Shown here piece by piece: positions 37,735 through 49,070 of a DNA stretch of 64,000 bases. How positions within the stretch are numbered: the stretch's first letter is position 1; each line of letters starts with the position of its first letter. Under the pieces are notes generated by a model, which ran no database searches, had not been told where the DNA came from, and saw nothing but the letters and a program-made list of their open reading frames with translations. Source of the stretch: Lepisosteus oculatus (lineage: Eukaryota > Chordata > Actinopteri > Semionotiformes > Lepisosteidae); contig NC_090697.1 in NCBI RefSeq assembly GCF_040954835.1, positions 26,529,001 through 26,593,000 of the forward strand, in the 5' to 3' direction. Made by a program: the position numbers and the translations under genes.

Positions 37735-38160
37735 ATGATAAGAATACATTGCAGGGAGGAGAACAGAGTGATGAAGCCAGTTCATAGATGGGGATTATTA
37801 GGAGGCCATGACTGGTTAAGACCAAGGGGAAATTTAGCCAGGACGCTGGGGTAACAGCAGTCCTTTTTTCGAGATATGCCCTGGGATTTTTAATGACCAT
37901 AGAGAGTCAGGACTTCAGTTTTACATATCATTTGAAGGATGGTGCCTTTTACCAGCATTGTATCCCCATCACTATAGTAGGGCATTAGGACCCACACAGA
38001 CCGCAGGGTTCGTGCCCCCTACTGGTCACACTAACACCTCTTCCAGCTCTACCTGGATGTGTGACCTCGCTAGTATTCTTAGCGAGGTCACACATCCAGG
38101 TACTGACCAGGCTCACACCTGCTTAGCTTCAGTGGGTTGTATGTTGAAGGTGTATGAGAG
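37735..38160 (-). mobile_element. 5S-rRNA-derived SINE with an internal perfect hairpin
   Basis: Reverse complement of the 5S-SINE: agtgatgaagccagttcata, gatatgccctgggattttta, cactaacacctcttccag, then the 5S head (catccaggtactgaccaggc, tcacacctgcttagcttcag). A perfect 22-bp inverted repeat at 38051-38101 replaces the head sequence expected there. Confidence 0.75.
38051..38101. repeat. Perfect 22-bp inverted repeat, 7-base loop
   Basis: Left arm 38051-38072, loop 38073-38079, right arm 38080-38101, no mismatch. The right arm is native SINE sequence and the left arm is its inverted copy. Confidence 0.95.
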
Positions 38161-38674
38161 GAAATGAAGTGATCAGAATTTCTTCCAAAAATGCTTTCGT
38201 GAAAACTTCACAATGGTTAGCAATACAAAAGTGCCCCAGTTAAAACAACAGCAACAACAAAACCAACTGAAAGTTAAAGAAAAGTGTTGCATTTGAAACC
38301 TGAATGATGTTTTAAATGCATATAGTCATAATTGAATTTTGCTCTGGTCTGTGGTTGATAGCTATTGTTGAGAAAGGTGTTGCTTTCTGCACCGCAGTCT
38401 AACCATTGTTGACACATGTTGTTTCTGCCTGTGATCAGCTGCATTTACTGCCGTGTGTTGGGGAATGTGCTCAGGGAGTAGAGCAAGGTCTCCAGCCAGC
38501 CAAACTGCAAGTCACGTACAGTAACTCATGACATTGGGTCTGTCTCAACTTGAGAGCCAAGTTACAACTCTCAGGAAGCTGACACTACTGTGTCTGCTAA
38601 AGAAAAACATTTACAAATGCTAAGGATGCATCTATTTAAAATGAATATTCTTAAATACTTTCACTGTACATTAC

Positions 38675-38880
38675 ACAGGAGACATAGTGCAGTGAGTAAG
38701 CCTTTGGACTCATGCCTGACAGGATGTGAGTTCAAATTCCTCCTATTATACCTTAAGTGAAGCACGTTATATCCCAGTTGCTCCAATCCACCCAGCTATA
38801 CTAGTGGGAACCAGCATTTCTGGGGGGAAATCCCTGTGATGGACCTGTATTCCATCTCAAAGGGAGGTGAATCAGGTGAA
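38675..38880 (+). mobile_element. tRNA-derived SINE
   Basis: Head cagtgagtaagcctttggac with B box gtgagttcaaattcctcc. Body cccagttgctccaatccacc and cagctat, then cctgtgatggacctgtattc and catctcaaaggga. Confidence 0.65.
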
Positions 38881-39224
38881 AACCTTGTGCTCATTAACTG
38901 GTCCACTAAACACTTCAATAACCAATATGAGCTGCTGTGCACCTTTTTTTTTGCTATCTCTCTATGCTTGTCCTGTATTTACATGCACTCTTATCCTCCC
39001 TTCCTTTTGTTAGGAATTCAATTTTGTGCACTAAGTGGAATAGTGGAATGTTAATTTTGCCGACTAAGTGAAAATGACTTAAAAAAAGGATTAATTTGTG
39101 ATACCTATGTAATTTTAGGCTTCCTGGATTTTTTTCTGAAAATTGGAAAGCAGAACAAAGAGAACAATAACTATTTCAAGTGATTTCTACAAAAATAATA
39201 GCAGCAGGAATGAACTATAATTTT

Positions 39225-39560
39225 TTATAATTCTCAGGTCTGAAACAGGCCGTCACAGACCTAACCTAAACCAAAGGAAAGTGCATTTAGGAATAAGAGG
39301 CTCTTCTTTACACAAAGAGGTCGTGGAGGCCTAAACAATATGCCCAGCCATGCGGTCAAAGCTGGTACCCTTGCTTATTTCAAGACGATGTTGAATAAAA
39401 TCCTGAGATCCATTAGCTCATAGAAACAGGCTAGATAGGCCAAATGACTACTTCTTGTTTAGATAGATAATACTTTATTAATCCCATAGGGAAATTGATT
39501 AAATAACCAAGTAACCAGTTGTTTGTAACTGTTCTTATGTTCTTATGTTTGTTTCTGGCA
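39225..39560 (+). mobile_element. LINE 3' tail with a nested insertion
   Basis: ggctcttctttacacaaaga, ggtcgtggaggcctaaacaa, and finally actgttcttatgttcttatg form the usual C-terminus and 3' end. It is interrupted at 39461-39518 by a fragment of another element. Confidence 0.65.
39461..39518 (-). mobile_element. 58-bp truncated fish LINE/SINE 3' end, nested
   Basis: Reverse-complemented, it reads gggattaataaagtattatc followed by tatct, the terminal motif of a common fish retroelement 3' end. TTGTTT at 39455-39460 and 39519-39524 is a candidate target duplication. Confidence 0.6.
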
Positions 39561-41154
39561 GGTGAGCTTTCCTTCACCCAATTTATGTTACTCACCAAAT
39601 ATTTATGCCAGGAAATGGCTTCGCTCCTGGTACATACAGCATGTAAGCCTCAAGGCAGTGTGACTTGCTATACATGTATATAGCAGGATTTGCATTATAC
39701 TGTATATTGTATATTTATTTCTAGTTCCGTTGAATTGTTTTATACATGGGATTATTCAGTACTTTTAGGCTTGCTGTATTAGCAGTTATCAGAAATAAAG
39801 AAATTTATCATCAAAAATTTGTCGGGCCATGATTTGTTATCAAAACTCTCATCTCCGATGGGCATTATATGCATGCAATTTTCAATGTGGGAACAATTTT
39901 GCTTGTAATTAGGCAAATCTCTGTAGAATCTGCCACTGATTTTTTTCAGGCTTTCTTTATTATAGTATTGCATATATCAACACATACCATTAGTTTCTAT
40001 CCAGGGTCAGTTAGGGAAATCTTAATATCACAGTGGAGGTACAGTGCCTTCATGGTAAGTGTCTATCACGCATTTGGTAAGTGTAACTAAGGCATATTGT
40101 AAGTAACTACATGATTCTGAGTTTTAAAGACCTTTTCAAAAGCACTACAGGATATTTAAGGAATCAATACAGTTTTACCTGTGAGAGGTTTTGAATCTTA
40201 TTAGCAATGATGCCTAAGATCCTATGAGTTCTCTTAAGTTTTAAACTAACAAAATGCAATGTGATTCAATTGTTCTATGACTTGTTTATATTGGATTCCT
40301 GAGAAGGTTGAGTGTTTGTAGAATTATCAGAACTGCTGATAATGGATAATACTTATGAATTAGAAATGGTCTTTTTGTTGTTTATGTTTTAGAGTCCATG
40401 ACCAAGTGATTGATGATGACAAGTTTTTATTACCGTTTTTTCTTGTCACAGAATATGTCTCTTTCACCACTTACCACACTGTGGTTTTCAGTGATTTCAA
40501 CACACACTTCATGGTGCCAAAATTAAGTGTTAATCAATCCACATTTGCAGAATTGTGATCTGAATAACAAATTAAGTGGTTAGTCTGAAAAGGGTTTCCT
40601 AGATGTATTATGAAATAAACACATTTTGTTTGCTAACAAAAAGTCTATTAACAGAGTGTCTATTTCCTATGATCAAGTCTTTTTCCATTTCAGCTGCTCT
40701 AACTCAGAATGATCTTTCCAACCTTTTGCTGCAAAGACAGGTTCACACAGTATTGAAACAATAAAAGATCAATATTATCATTCTAACTTCAGCACACCAT
40801 TGATATACAGTAAAAACAAAACCCTTTATATTTTATATGAGTTATTGCACTGAGCCCAACATCAAGTTTTTCCTTAGTTTATTATACTAGTGTTCATGAT
40901 ACTCTCAAAGGTATTCTTTTAAACCTAATTTAGAAATTAGACAAATTCTTGTTTTTTATGTAAGTTGTTTTAAAGTAGTGGTGCTCAGTGGTAATACATA
41001 TTTTTTAATTTCACAACATTTCCTTGCAACATTCCAAGAGAAAGGGTCATTATTCGTGAATAGATGAATGCAATGGACATTGCAGCAGTGATTTTTTTAA
41101 AGATACTTGAAGTCATAAATCATTGAAACAAAATAAAATCCAAGAATCTCATCT
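39561..41154. other. Non-coding stretch, nothing recognised
   Basis: AT-rich DNA with no supported feature. Confidence 0.45.
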
Positions 41155-41156
41155 AG

Positions 41157-41437
41157 GGCAGCTCAGTGGTTAGCCTTGCTGCCTCGCAGCACCGGGGATC
41201 AGGGTTCCTGGCTTGTTATCTGTGTGAGGTTTGTACTGTATTTTCTCCCCATTTTGGTGTGGGTTTCCTTCTTGGTGCTCCTTGGTTGCCTCACACAGTT
41301 CAAAGATATGCTGGTTTTCTTTAAGAAATTGACCCTGGTATGAGTGTGTGCTGTCTGCCATGTGATGGACTGGCATCCCATCCAGAATGCATCCCATCTT
41401 GCATCCATTGTTTGCCCGGGATTGGCTCTGGCTGCCA
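41157..41437 (+). mobile_element. tRNA-derived SINE, ATGG-tail family
   Basis: Head ggcagctcagtggttagcct, body cattttggtgtgggtttcct, core gtgatggactggcatcccat, then gggattggctctggctgcc. It abuts the LINE that follows. Confidence 0.7.
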
Positions 41438-41441
41438 GATC

Positions 41442-41970
41442 TCATTCATCTGTTTCCTGAGGGAGGTCAGGTTGGGGCTTCCACAACATGGCTGGGGAGC
41501 TTGTACCATTGTCCCACAACCCTTTGTCTAAAGACAATCCTTCCTGTTCACAATTGTAAATGCACTTCTCCCCTAGTCTCCTGTTATGTCCTCTGGTCTG
41601 TGTTACATGTTTTATTGTAAAGGGCACTGGGATGACCTTACCAATGTCTTTTGTGGATTTTGAATACTTATATGAGGCTCCTTCATAGTATTTTCTGTTC
41701 AGGACTGTTCCCCTGACAGTGTAGGACAGTCTCTTAAGTCCCAGAATGTATCTGTTTGCGCTTCTCAGAACTGATTCCGAAGTAGATGTATTTTTTATAA
41801 TGAAGTGACTAAAAATACAGTATTCTAAATGGTGTTTTACTAGTACATTATAGAATTTTAACATAACAAACCTTGATTTAAATCCTATGTTTTTAACTAT
41901 ATATGCTAATAATTTCTGTTTTACTACCTGCTTGCAACACTCTGCAATTGTCTGCATATACTGCCTGGTA
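41442..41970 (-). mobile_element. CR1/L2-like LINE reverse-transcriptase C-terminal fragment
   Basis: An unusually long open minus-strand frame (41442-41957, 171 codons) includes FYNVLVKHHLEYCIF, which matches the LYKTLVRPHLEYA block after the catalytic core. TRGHNRRL and GLWDNGTSSPAM correspond to RGHSLKL and WNSLP. The upstream reverse transcriptase and endonuclease are absent. Confidence 0.75.
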
Positions 41971-41971
41971 A

Positions 41972-42228
41972 TTAAGATAAGATCACTTTATTGGCCACAT
42001 ACAATTTTTTGCATTAGGAATTTGTTTTTTTTGCAGACCCCAGCTTGCTCTCCATGGAGGGGTCAGAGCACAGGGTCAGCCATTTATACAGCACCCCTAG
42101 AACAGCTGGGGTTAAGGGCCTTGCTCAGGAGCCCAACACAGTAGGATTCCGCTGTCAGCTGCAGGATTTGAACCAGCAACCTTCCAGCGATAGGTACAGA
42201 TCCTTAGCCACAGTGCCACTGCTCATTT
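41972..42228 (-). mobile_element. tRNA-derived SINE, second family
   Basis: Reverse complement of the 23086-23355 element: agatcactttattggccaca, gttaagggccttgctcagga, gcaggatttgaaccagcaac (reverse B box) and atccttagccacagtgccac. Confidence 0.8.
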
Positions 42229-44900
42229 GCCCAGTCTTCTTTATTTTCTTCATTTTCTGATTCTATAGTGTGCAGTACATTCTCAATGAATAATAATGTT
42301 CTTCTTTGTCTTCTTCTTTTTCTTCCTCTTTAATATTTTAAGAGTAAAAGACAAATATTATTTTAACAGTTTCATGCTTAACAGATAGATTAATCATCCA
42401 GATCATTTAAAAGTAAATTCCAAAAAATTAGAATCCCTAATATGTGCAAAGATATTCGAGGAATAATGGGTATTCCACAATCTTGACTTGGCGTATTTTC
42501 TTCTTGAAATACAGAATACATAGAGTAGTACATATCAACAGTGAAACAGAGACATCTTCTGGATTGCTGAGAAAGGGCAAGTGTTCTAAATTAATTAAGC
42601 TTTCATGAATTGTTAACAAATTTAAAAGCTATTGTATGGAAATGGGGAATTTTCTGTTCACTTCGTTGTAAAGTATCTTATTACATAAACAAGCACATTA
42701 AGTGATCTGATAAATGTGTTTAATGATTGTTCAGTATGTACTAAGTAACATGTAAAGGTATATTTTCAGTGACTTAAAAAAAATCATCCCATGTGCAGTT
42801 AAACACCAATGATTAAAATACAATCTAAAATACATACACCATTAATGATACATTAAAATACATTAAATACAGTATCAATAGTGATACATTAAATGCAGTA
42901 TCACAAATGGATACATTTTTATGTGATTGAGATGAGATTTCTAAAAAAACAGGGCAACTGCTTTCTTTGATAAATGACAGTTTTGTCACATACATTTTCA
43001 TTATTTCTCTGTTATAATTAAGGGTTCCATTTACTCTTATTTATCAAAAAGCTTTGCAACTTTACTAATATGAAGTCAAGCCTCCAAAATTTAATTATGA
43101 CATGTCTGCTTATTGTAAAAAGCTATCATTTTTTTTTTTTACCATTGGCACATCAACTCATCGCTTTTTACCACTTAATATCACAATGGTTCATTTTTAA
43201 AGAATATCAGGTGTCTCTCCACCCCATGCCAGAAGTAAAATAACAACAGATTTAACAAAGAAGTCTACTGTGTGATTCTGGAACAGAATCAGTTTTCTGT
43301 TCCTTAAGAATTTGGCCGTGTTTATTGCATATCAGGTATTATCTAAAGTAAACCCAAGTTTGACCTTGAATGCTATGAGAAACGAAATCTCAAATTTTAT
43401 GAAGTCCACCAAAATATCTTACATTTCAGAAACCTTGCTGAATTATGAAGTATAATCAATATTATATTTTATGCAGAGTAATGTTGTTTTTGCATAGTCA
43501 AAAACAAGTAATGTTTATATATTATTAGTCTAGGATGTTTAGAATTGGATTAGGCTGTTATTATTACTATCTCCCAGGAATCTAAATTAAGGAAAACTAG
43601 TGTTTTTTATTTCATTTTGTTGTTGTTGTTGTGTGCAATTGCTGTAATTTACTGTCTTAACATGAATATATATCTCACAGTATTTACTGTATGATTTAAA
43701 CTGTATACTGGATAATAACTTAGTTCTCTCTCTACATGCATATGCATCTACTGTATATACACAACAAGGTTTGTGACTTTGGCCATACATTTCTTTTTTT
43801 GGCTTAAAGGTTTCAGCTAAATTGAAGAGAAAATGATAGGGATGCACTTGAAAATACAACAAAAAAATGATAACAAAAGTTTGTGTTTTTTTTCTTTCAC
43901 CTTTTTTTATGATCTAAAAAAATGAATCGAGAAAAACAGCAAACATTTCACTTTGAAAAGGGAAACCTGTTTTGCGGTGGGATTCTGTTCAGTTTGACCC
44001 TGCTTGGACACACTTTGACCGCATTTCAGTTTTCGACTTTGGCGTGGATGTGCTCACTTGATTAAGGATTGCAGCTCATATCCAAATAAAAGCTAAACCT
44101 TCTAGCAAGTGCTGATGTAATCCCTTTCTTTCAAAGTTAACATCTGAAAATGAAAGCAAGACATTTTGAAGTCACTGTAGCTGCACTGCAATGCGTATGG
44201 TTATACAACTACATGTAATGAACGTAAGAGGACTTAGTCAAATCTTATTGAATTTCATGATTATGCTGCTTAATGTACCATATAATATTGAAGTGTGACA
44301 GTAATGGGCATGCATGAGGACCCTTCACAGACAGGCATCCTGGAAAAGAAAACTGAGACATGTCGACACTTTCTGCTTATGAAAGGGAATTTGTACAGAT
44401 TTTGGCAAAAGGTCTACCCAATCAGTCATGCTTGCCTCTCTCAGAGCGATCTGTGACTGAATATTAATGAACCATGACCAATTTGTCGTTTAGCATGTCA
44501 TGGATACCCAGTAAAAAACGGATATTCAGTAAATAGGTATGAATTAAATCCAGAACATGCAGAAGTATGTCAGGCCCTTAATCATGTAAAAATTATTAGA
44601 AACATATGAAGGCTTGAGACATTCTAAAAGATGAGCTAACAGCTGATGACATTGATTAAAATGGTAACTTTGGTATCTTTTTGTTCTTCTGTGAACATTG
44701 GCACATTTTAGAAATGTACTGTACTTATCTGTTTACTCTTTTAATCTTAAACATAATTCCCATAGCTTTACTGTGTCCGAAATCAAGAAAGAAATGATGC
44801 ATGCATGATTACAACAATCAATAAACCAGACATAATCCTGGTTTTATGTTTGTTTTGCTTTGCTTTTTATTAAATCAATCAAACCATGTAATAAAAATAG
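42229..44900. other. Non-coding stretch
   Basis: AT-rich DNA. A (TTG)n run lies at 43618-43631 and poly-T at 43131-43140. No gene or repeat family recognised. Confidence 0.45.
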
Positions 44901-45036
44901 ACTATTGTTTGCAGTGATGCTTTAGCACTACAATATTGCTTTCAAATGAAATGCAGTCGTAGTACAAATGAGTAGCACAATGACATTTTCTGTTCATTAC
45001 AATATTAAAGAGGTTTGAACCAAAACACATTCTAAG

Positions 45037-45740
45037 CAACAAGAACATAGGGACTTTTGCAAATGAGAGGTCATTATTCTCATCTTGTTCATTTGATTTT
45101 GAGTAGATAACTAACATAATAATCTGATTCAGCACTTTTTTGAAAGAAGCAATGATACTGGATGCTACAGCAGGGCTTGGTAGCTTGTTCCAAGCTCCCA
45201 CAACCCTTTGCATAAAGACCAATCTCTTATTCTTGAATAAGCTTCCATTTGTACACAGTGGTTCACTGTTGAATCAGAAATGGAGATTATTAAAACCGTC
45301 AGTGTCTTTGAGTATATTATATGCTTGAGTTGGCTCCTTTTGTAGTCTTTTGTATTAAAGCCAAAATGATTTAATTCTGTTGGCCTAACCGTGTAGCATA
45401 ATCCTTTTAGCCAGGTAAAATATCAGATCACTCTCCTCTGGAATAACTCCATAGCATGAATATTGGCTTAGTAATGTGGTAATGTAGTAATTAACACAAT
45501 ATTCTAAATGAGGTCTAACTAGTGCATTGCCCAGTTGAATTATTTAATTTAAATGTATTATTTAACTAAACATCCTAACATTCTGTTTGTCTTTTTTATT
45601 GCTTTTCCACTGTGTCTAAAAAAATGAAAAAGATATGTCAACATGAGCACCTACTGTACTGTATGTCTTTTCATACTGTAGGTACGATAACCTGCTCATG
45701 TGTTCAATTTTAAATTTTTAGCTCATGGTTTTGCTACCAA
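45037..45740 (-). mobile_element. CR1/L2-like LINE 3' portion
   Basis: The minus-strand frame at 44902-45222 includes RVVGAWNKLPSPAVASSI and IASFKKVL, the family C-terminus. The 3' tail is at 45037-45065 (agaacatagggacttttgca) and decayed reverse transcriptase extends to about 45740. Confidence 0.7.
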
Positions 45741-47003
45741 AATGTAATAATCTGCAATTGTTACATTTGCCTTAAATGCATTAAATTACATTAAATGTTA
45801 TTTGTCAGGTGAATTTTGTTTACATATTTTTTAATTTAATTTGCTGTTTCTACAATGTTTGCCAATTCTCCTAATTTGGTACTCTCTCTAAACTGTAGTG
45901 CTTTACTTCACCAGAATCTCATTGTTAACAGACATTAGGAGGAGCAATCATTATTTATGATTATTTGCTACATTTTGAGTCTTATTGACAAATAAAATGT
46001 AAAATAAAATATACAAATTCTTTTATTTGTATATTTTATTTACACAATCTTCCAGAAGCATTTGTGAGAGTGTGACCCAATATGAAAACCTAGAAGCATC
46101 CAAAAGATCCTTAATTTGCATATCTGAGGTTCCTGGAAACAGTTATTAAAGTAAAATGCCTCCAGACAAAACAAGCCTTGAAAAAGACAATGCTCCATTC
46201 ATTGAAAGTAGAACAATGTCCAACTAACAAGCACTTACATTTCTGACAATGTCAAGTAGTTTACAAGTTCTTCTTGGTGCACCTACAGGGCAGGTTCTCA
46301 CCAGTGTCAGATGTCATTCTGAGGATTATTTATAACTCACTGTAACAATACACCTTTGATACGATATAACATGTTAATGTATTGGGCCATCAGTGTTCAT
46401 TCTTAAGAGTAACAGTCACAAGATATCATCAGTAGCTTGAAGTAATATGTAATAAGGAAATAAATAAATATATTAACAGTTTTTATTAGGATTGCACAAC
46501 GTATGACTCAAACTCTTACAAGCCAACAGGTATGTCTCATACTCTAAAATGTCAACAACTGGTACCATAATGCAAATATATTCCATGTGACTTCAAGGTG
46601 AATTGATTACATCATTGATCTGTGAGTTGGCCAAGCTAGAGATTAGCAGAAAGTTTACAAGTATGACTATGACTTGTCATCGGTCACCTGTATTATTTTC
46701 TGTTAATGCATGGAGTGTGTTACAGTATGTGTATACTATGAGTGTAAGCAACTTACTCAAAATCTCTATTAGTGACGTCTAGTATTATAACAACATTGAC
46801 TGTTATTAATACATATTAGTTTTGGTGTGAAGAAACCAAACTTGTAATATGATCATCTTCTATTCACTTTAATCAGAATTTTGTAAAGCAACCCAAAATC
46901 ATTTATACTGGAATAGCTAGGTTGAAGTGATGTAGTAGCTAACCTATAACATATTATGTACCGCTCAAGTATATTTTAATATTATCGATTTCTTATCATT
47001 AGC
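45741..47003. other. Non-coding stretch with an AT-rich hairpin
   Basis: An inverted repeat at 46000-46044 pairs 19-20 bases with a 6-base loop. Nothing else recognised. Confidence 0.5.
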
Positions 47004-47008
47004 ATAAT

Positions 47009-47338
47009 TGTCACGCCCTCTGCAGCCAGAGGGCGCTCCTTCTCTGTCCTGTCCCTAGTTGCCGGTCTGCTGTCCTTCCTGTCCCTCTCTTTCCCTTGGG
47101 CTATATATTTCCGGGTCTTGCATTCTGTCCTGGCTCAGCATTGATGTTCGGATGTCCTGAGACCCGCCTAGCACCAGGGCGCCCCACGTCCGCTCCCTGA
47201 GGGCATAGTTTTCTATATATCATTCCTGAACTCTTTGCACTAATGAGCCCGGGCCTTTTTCCCGTCTCGCCGCTACGCATATGGGTCTTTTTCTGCTCTC
47301 CTGCTCCCCACGGTTAGTCCCTTTGGACGTCCGTGACA
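47009..47338 (+). mobile_element. Solo LTR, 330 bp
   Basis: Perfect 7-bp terminal inverted repeats TGTCACG (47009-47015) and CGTGACA (47332-47338), flanked by the exact 5-bp duplication ATAAT (47004-47008, 47339-47343). A TATA-like gggctatatatttcc lies at about 47098-47112. GC-rich in an AT-rich setting. The ends and the 5-bp duplication fit a Gypsy-type LTR. No internal region remains. Confidence 0.85.
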
Positions 47339-47343
47339 ATAAT

Positions 47344-48097
47344 CTGTTCCTCTTTACACAACCATGCTGCTGAGAGTTTAACTTTTGTACCACAGATCTC
47401 GTGGGATCAGCTGTTAGCTCAAACCAAAATGACTAAAATGTTATAAGAAGATCATCACAGACATTTTAAAGGAAGACCATTAAAAAGAGAGAGACAATGC
47501 AAAATACCTAAGATTTCTGAACAGCAGTGATTATAATGGACAAATGCAGCAAAACATGTTCAATTTATAAACAATCTTTTTTCTAGAAATACATAATGTT
47601 GCTTAGAGATCAGAATTGTGTTGAGATTGTAAACTAAATTAACAAAAATAGGAAAAAATATGAGAGGCAAAGTCTTTATGGTTGACACAGCAAAGGAATT
47701 ATTAACTCTAAAGTCCCTCTGTCTTCTGTCTGGTTTGGATCCATTATTGAAAAGTTCATACATAACTTTAGTACACACTAGTTTTGTTTTTGCATTGCTG
47801 TTTAAGGCCAATGAATGGTGAAATGTTCAAAGTTCAAGCTGTATGTAGTCATTTAATATTTTCACAGAGAAGAATGCACTGCAATGCATATCAAAAGATT
47901 TTGTGTTAAGGACCAGAGCCATTCATTGTTTCATAATGACTTGATGGGTGTAGGGGTTGAAAAGCTACTGATAGATTCAGCAGTCGGGCATTTTTGATTC
48001 ATAAATTATCTCTACTGTGGACAGTGGAAAACATGATAGCTGCTGAAATTGCCAAAAAGTCTGCCATTTCTCTTGGAAGCTATGAAACTGTTTTCCG
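47344..48097. other. Non-coding stretch
   Basis: A roughly 35-base segment at 47681-47716 resembles 48680-48714. No gene recognised. Confidence 0.4.
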
Positions 48098-48385
48098 TCT
48101 ACATCCATTCATTTTCTAATTGCTTTATCCAATTGACAGTTGCAAAGGAGCCAGAGCCTATCTCGGCAAGTAGTGGGCATGAGGTGGGGTATACCCAGAG
48201 TCCATCCAGAGTACACACAGCCAGTTTGCTCAGAAGCCAATTAACCTGCCAGTGTCTTTGGACTAGCGGAGGAAACCAGAGCACCCATAGGGAAAACATA
48301 CAAACTCCAGGGAGATAGCACTTCAGGGACTGAACCCAGGGCCCCAGTGCTCTGAGGCAGTATTGCTAACCACTGTGCCACCCTC
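48098..48385 (-). mobile_element. tRNA-derived SINE, ATGG-tail family
   Basis: Reversed tail catccattcattttctaatt, core gggtatacccagagtccatc, body ttaacctgccagtgtctttg, and reversed head tattgctaaccactgtgcca. Confidence 0.75.
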
Positions 48386-48889
48386 TTTCAACATCCTATT
48401 ACAGTATGTCGAATGTTTCTGCCGAATGGGTGCTTTAAAACCTGACCCGCAAGATTATCAGCAGATAGTGGAGAACAGTGAAGAGCTGCTGGAGCTCAGC
48501 AATCAGTAGCAAATCAATAAATTTGACCTTGATCGATAGTCAATACATGGCTGTAAAGGCATGGATTTGTGCAGGCAAGCCAGTGGTGGATGGTGATGGA
48601 TGTTGACACAAAGTGTTTTGCAGCTGCATAACAATGTGTTGGTTACATAAAGATCTGGATGGGTCCATTTGTAAGTGTGGGTTACAACAGAGGAATTATT
48701 CATCCTAAAGACCATACTTGGCCCCAAATCACTATTGATGATTCTATCACCTACAGCCTAATCTGCATCACAAAAGGCTTCAATAATTTCTTACAGTCAC
48801 TGTTTCTTGACCTTTCTGTCTGTTATTGAAGAAATGCCCAAAATTTATGTGAATTAGTAAGACCCTTTAAATTGCACTCACTGTCACTA

Positions 48890-49070
48890 TAATTAACTTA
48901 TTCAACTAACATCTTTATGAACAGGAACATAACATATAGACAGCTGGTCATTTAATTGGAGCAACCAGAGAGAATTAGCTTGCTAAGGGTACAACAGCAT
49001 TGCTGCACATAGGATTTGAACCCATAACCTTCCAATTCAGAAGCCTGAACCCTAACCACTGCTGTACTCC
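48890..49070 (-). mobile_element. tRNA-derived SINE relic
   Basis: aattggagcaaccagagaga, gtacaacagcattgctgcac, ggatttgaacccataacctt (reverse B box), then cctaaccactgctgtactcc. Confidence 0.6.

Noticed and set aside
41442..41957. 171-codon open frame as a possible host gene
   Set aside because: It is the C-terminal part of a LINE reverse transcriptase; the rest of the element is missing.
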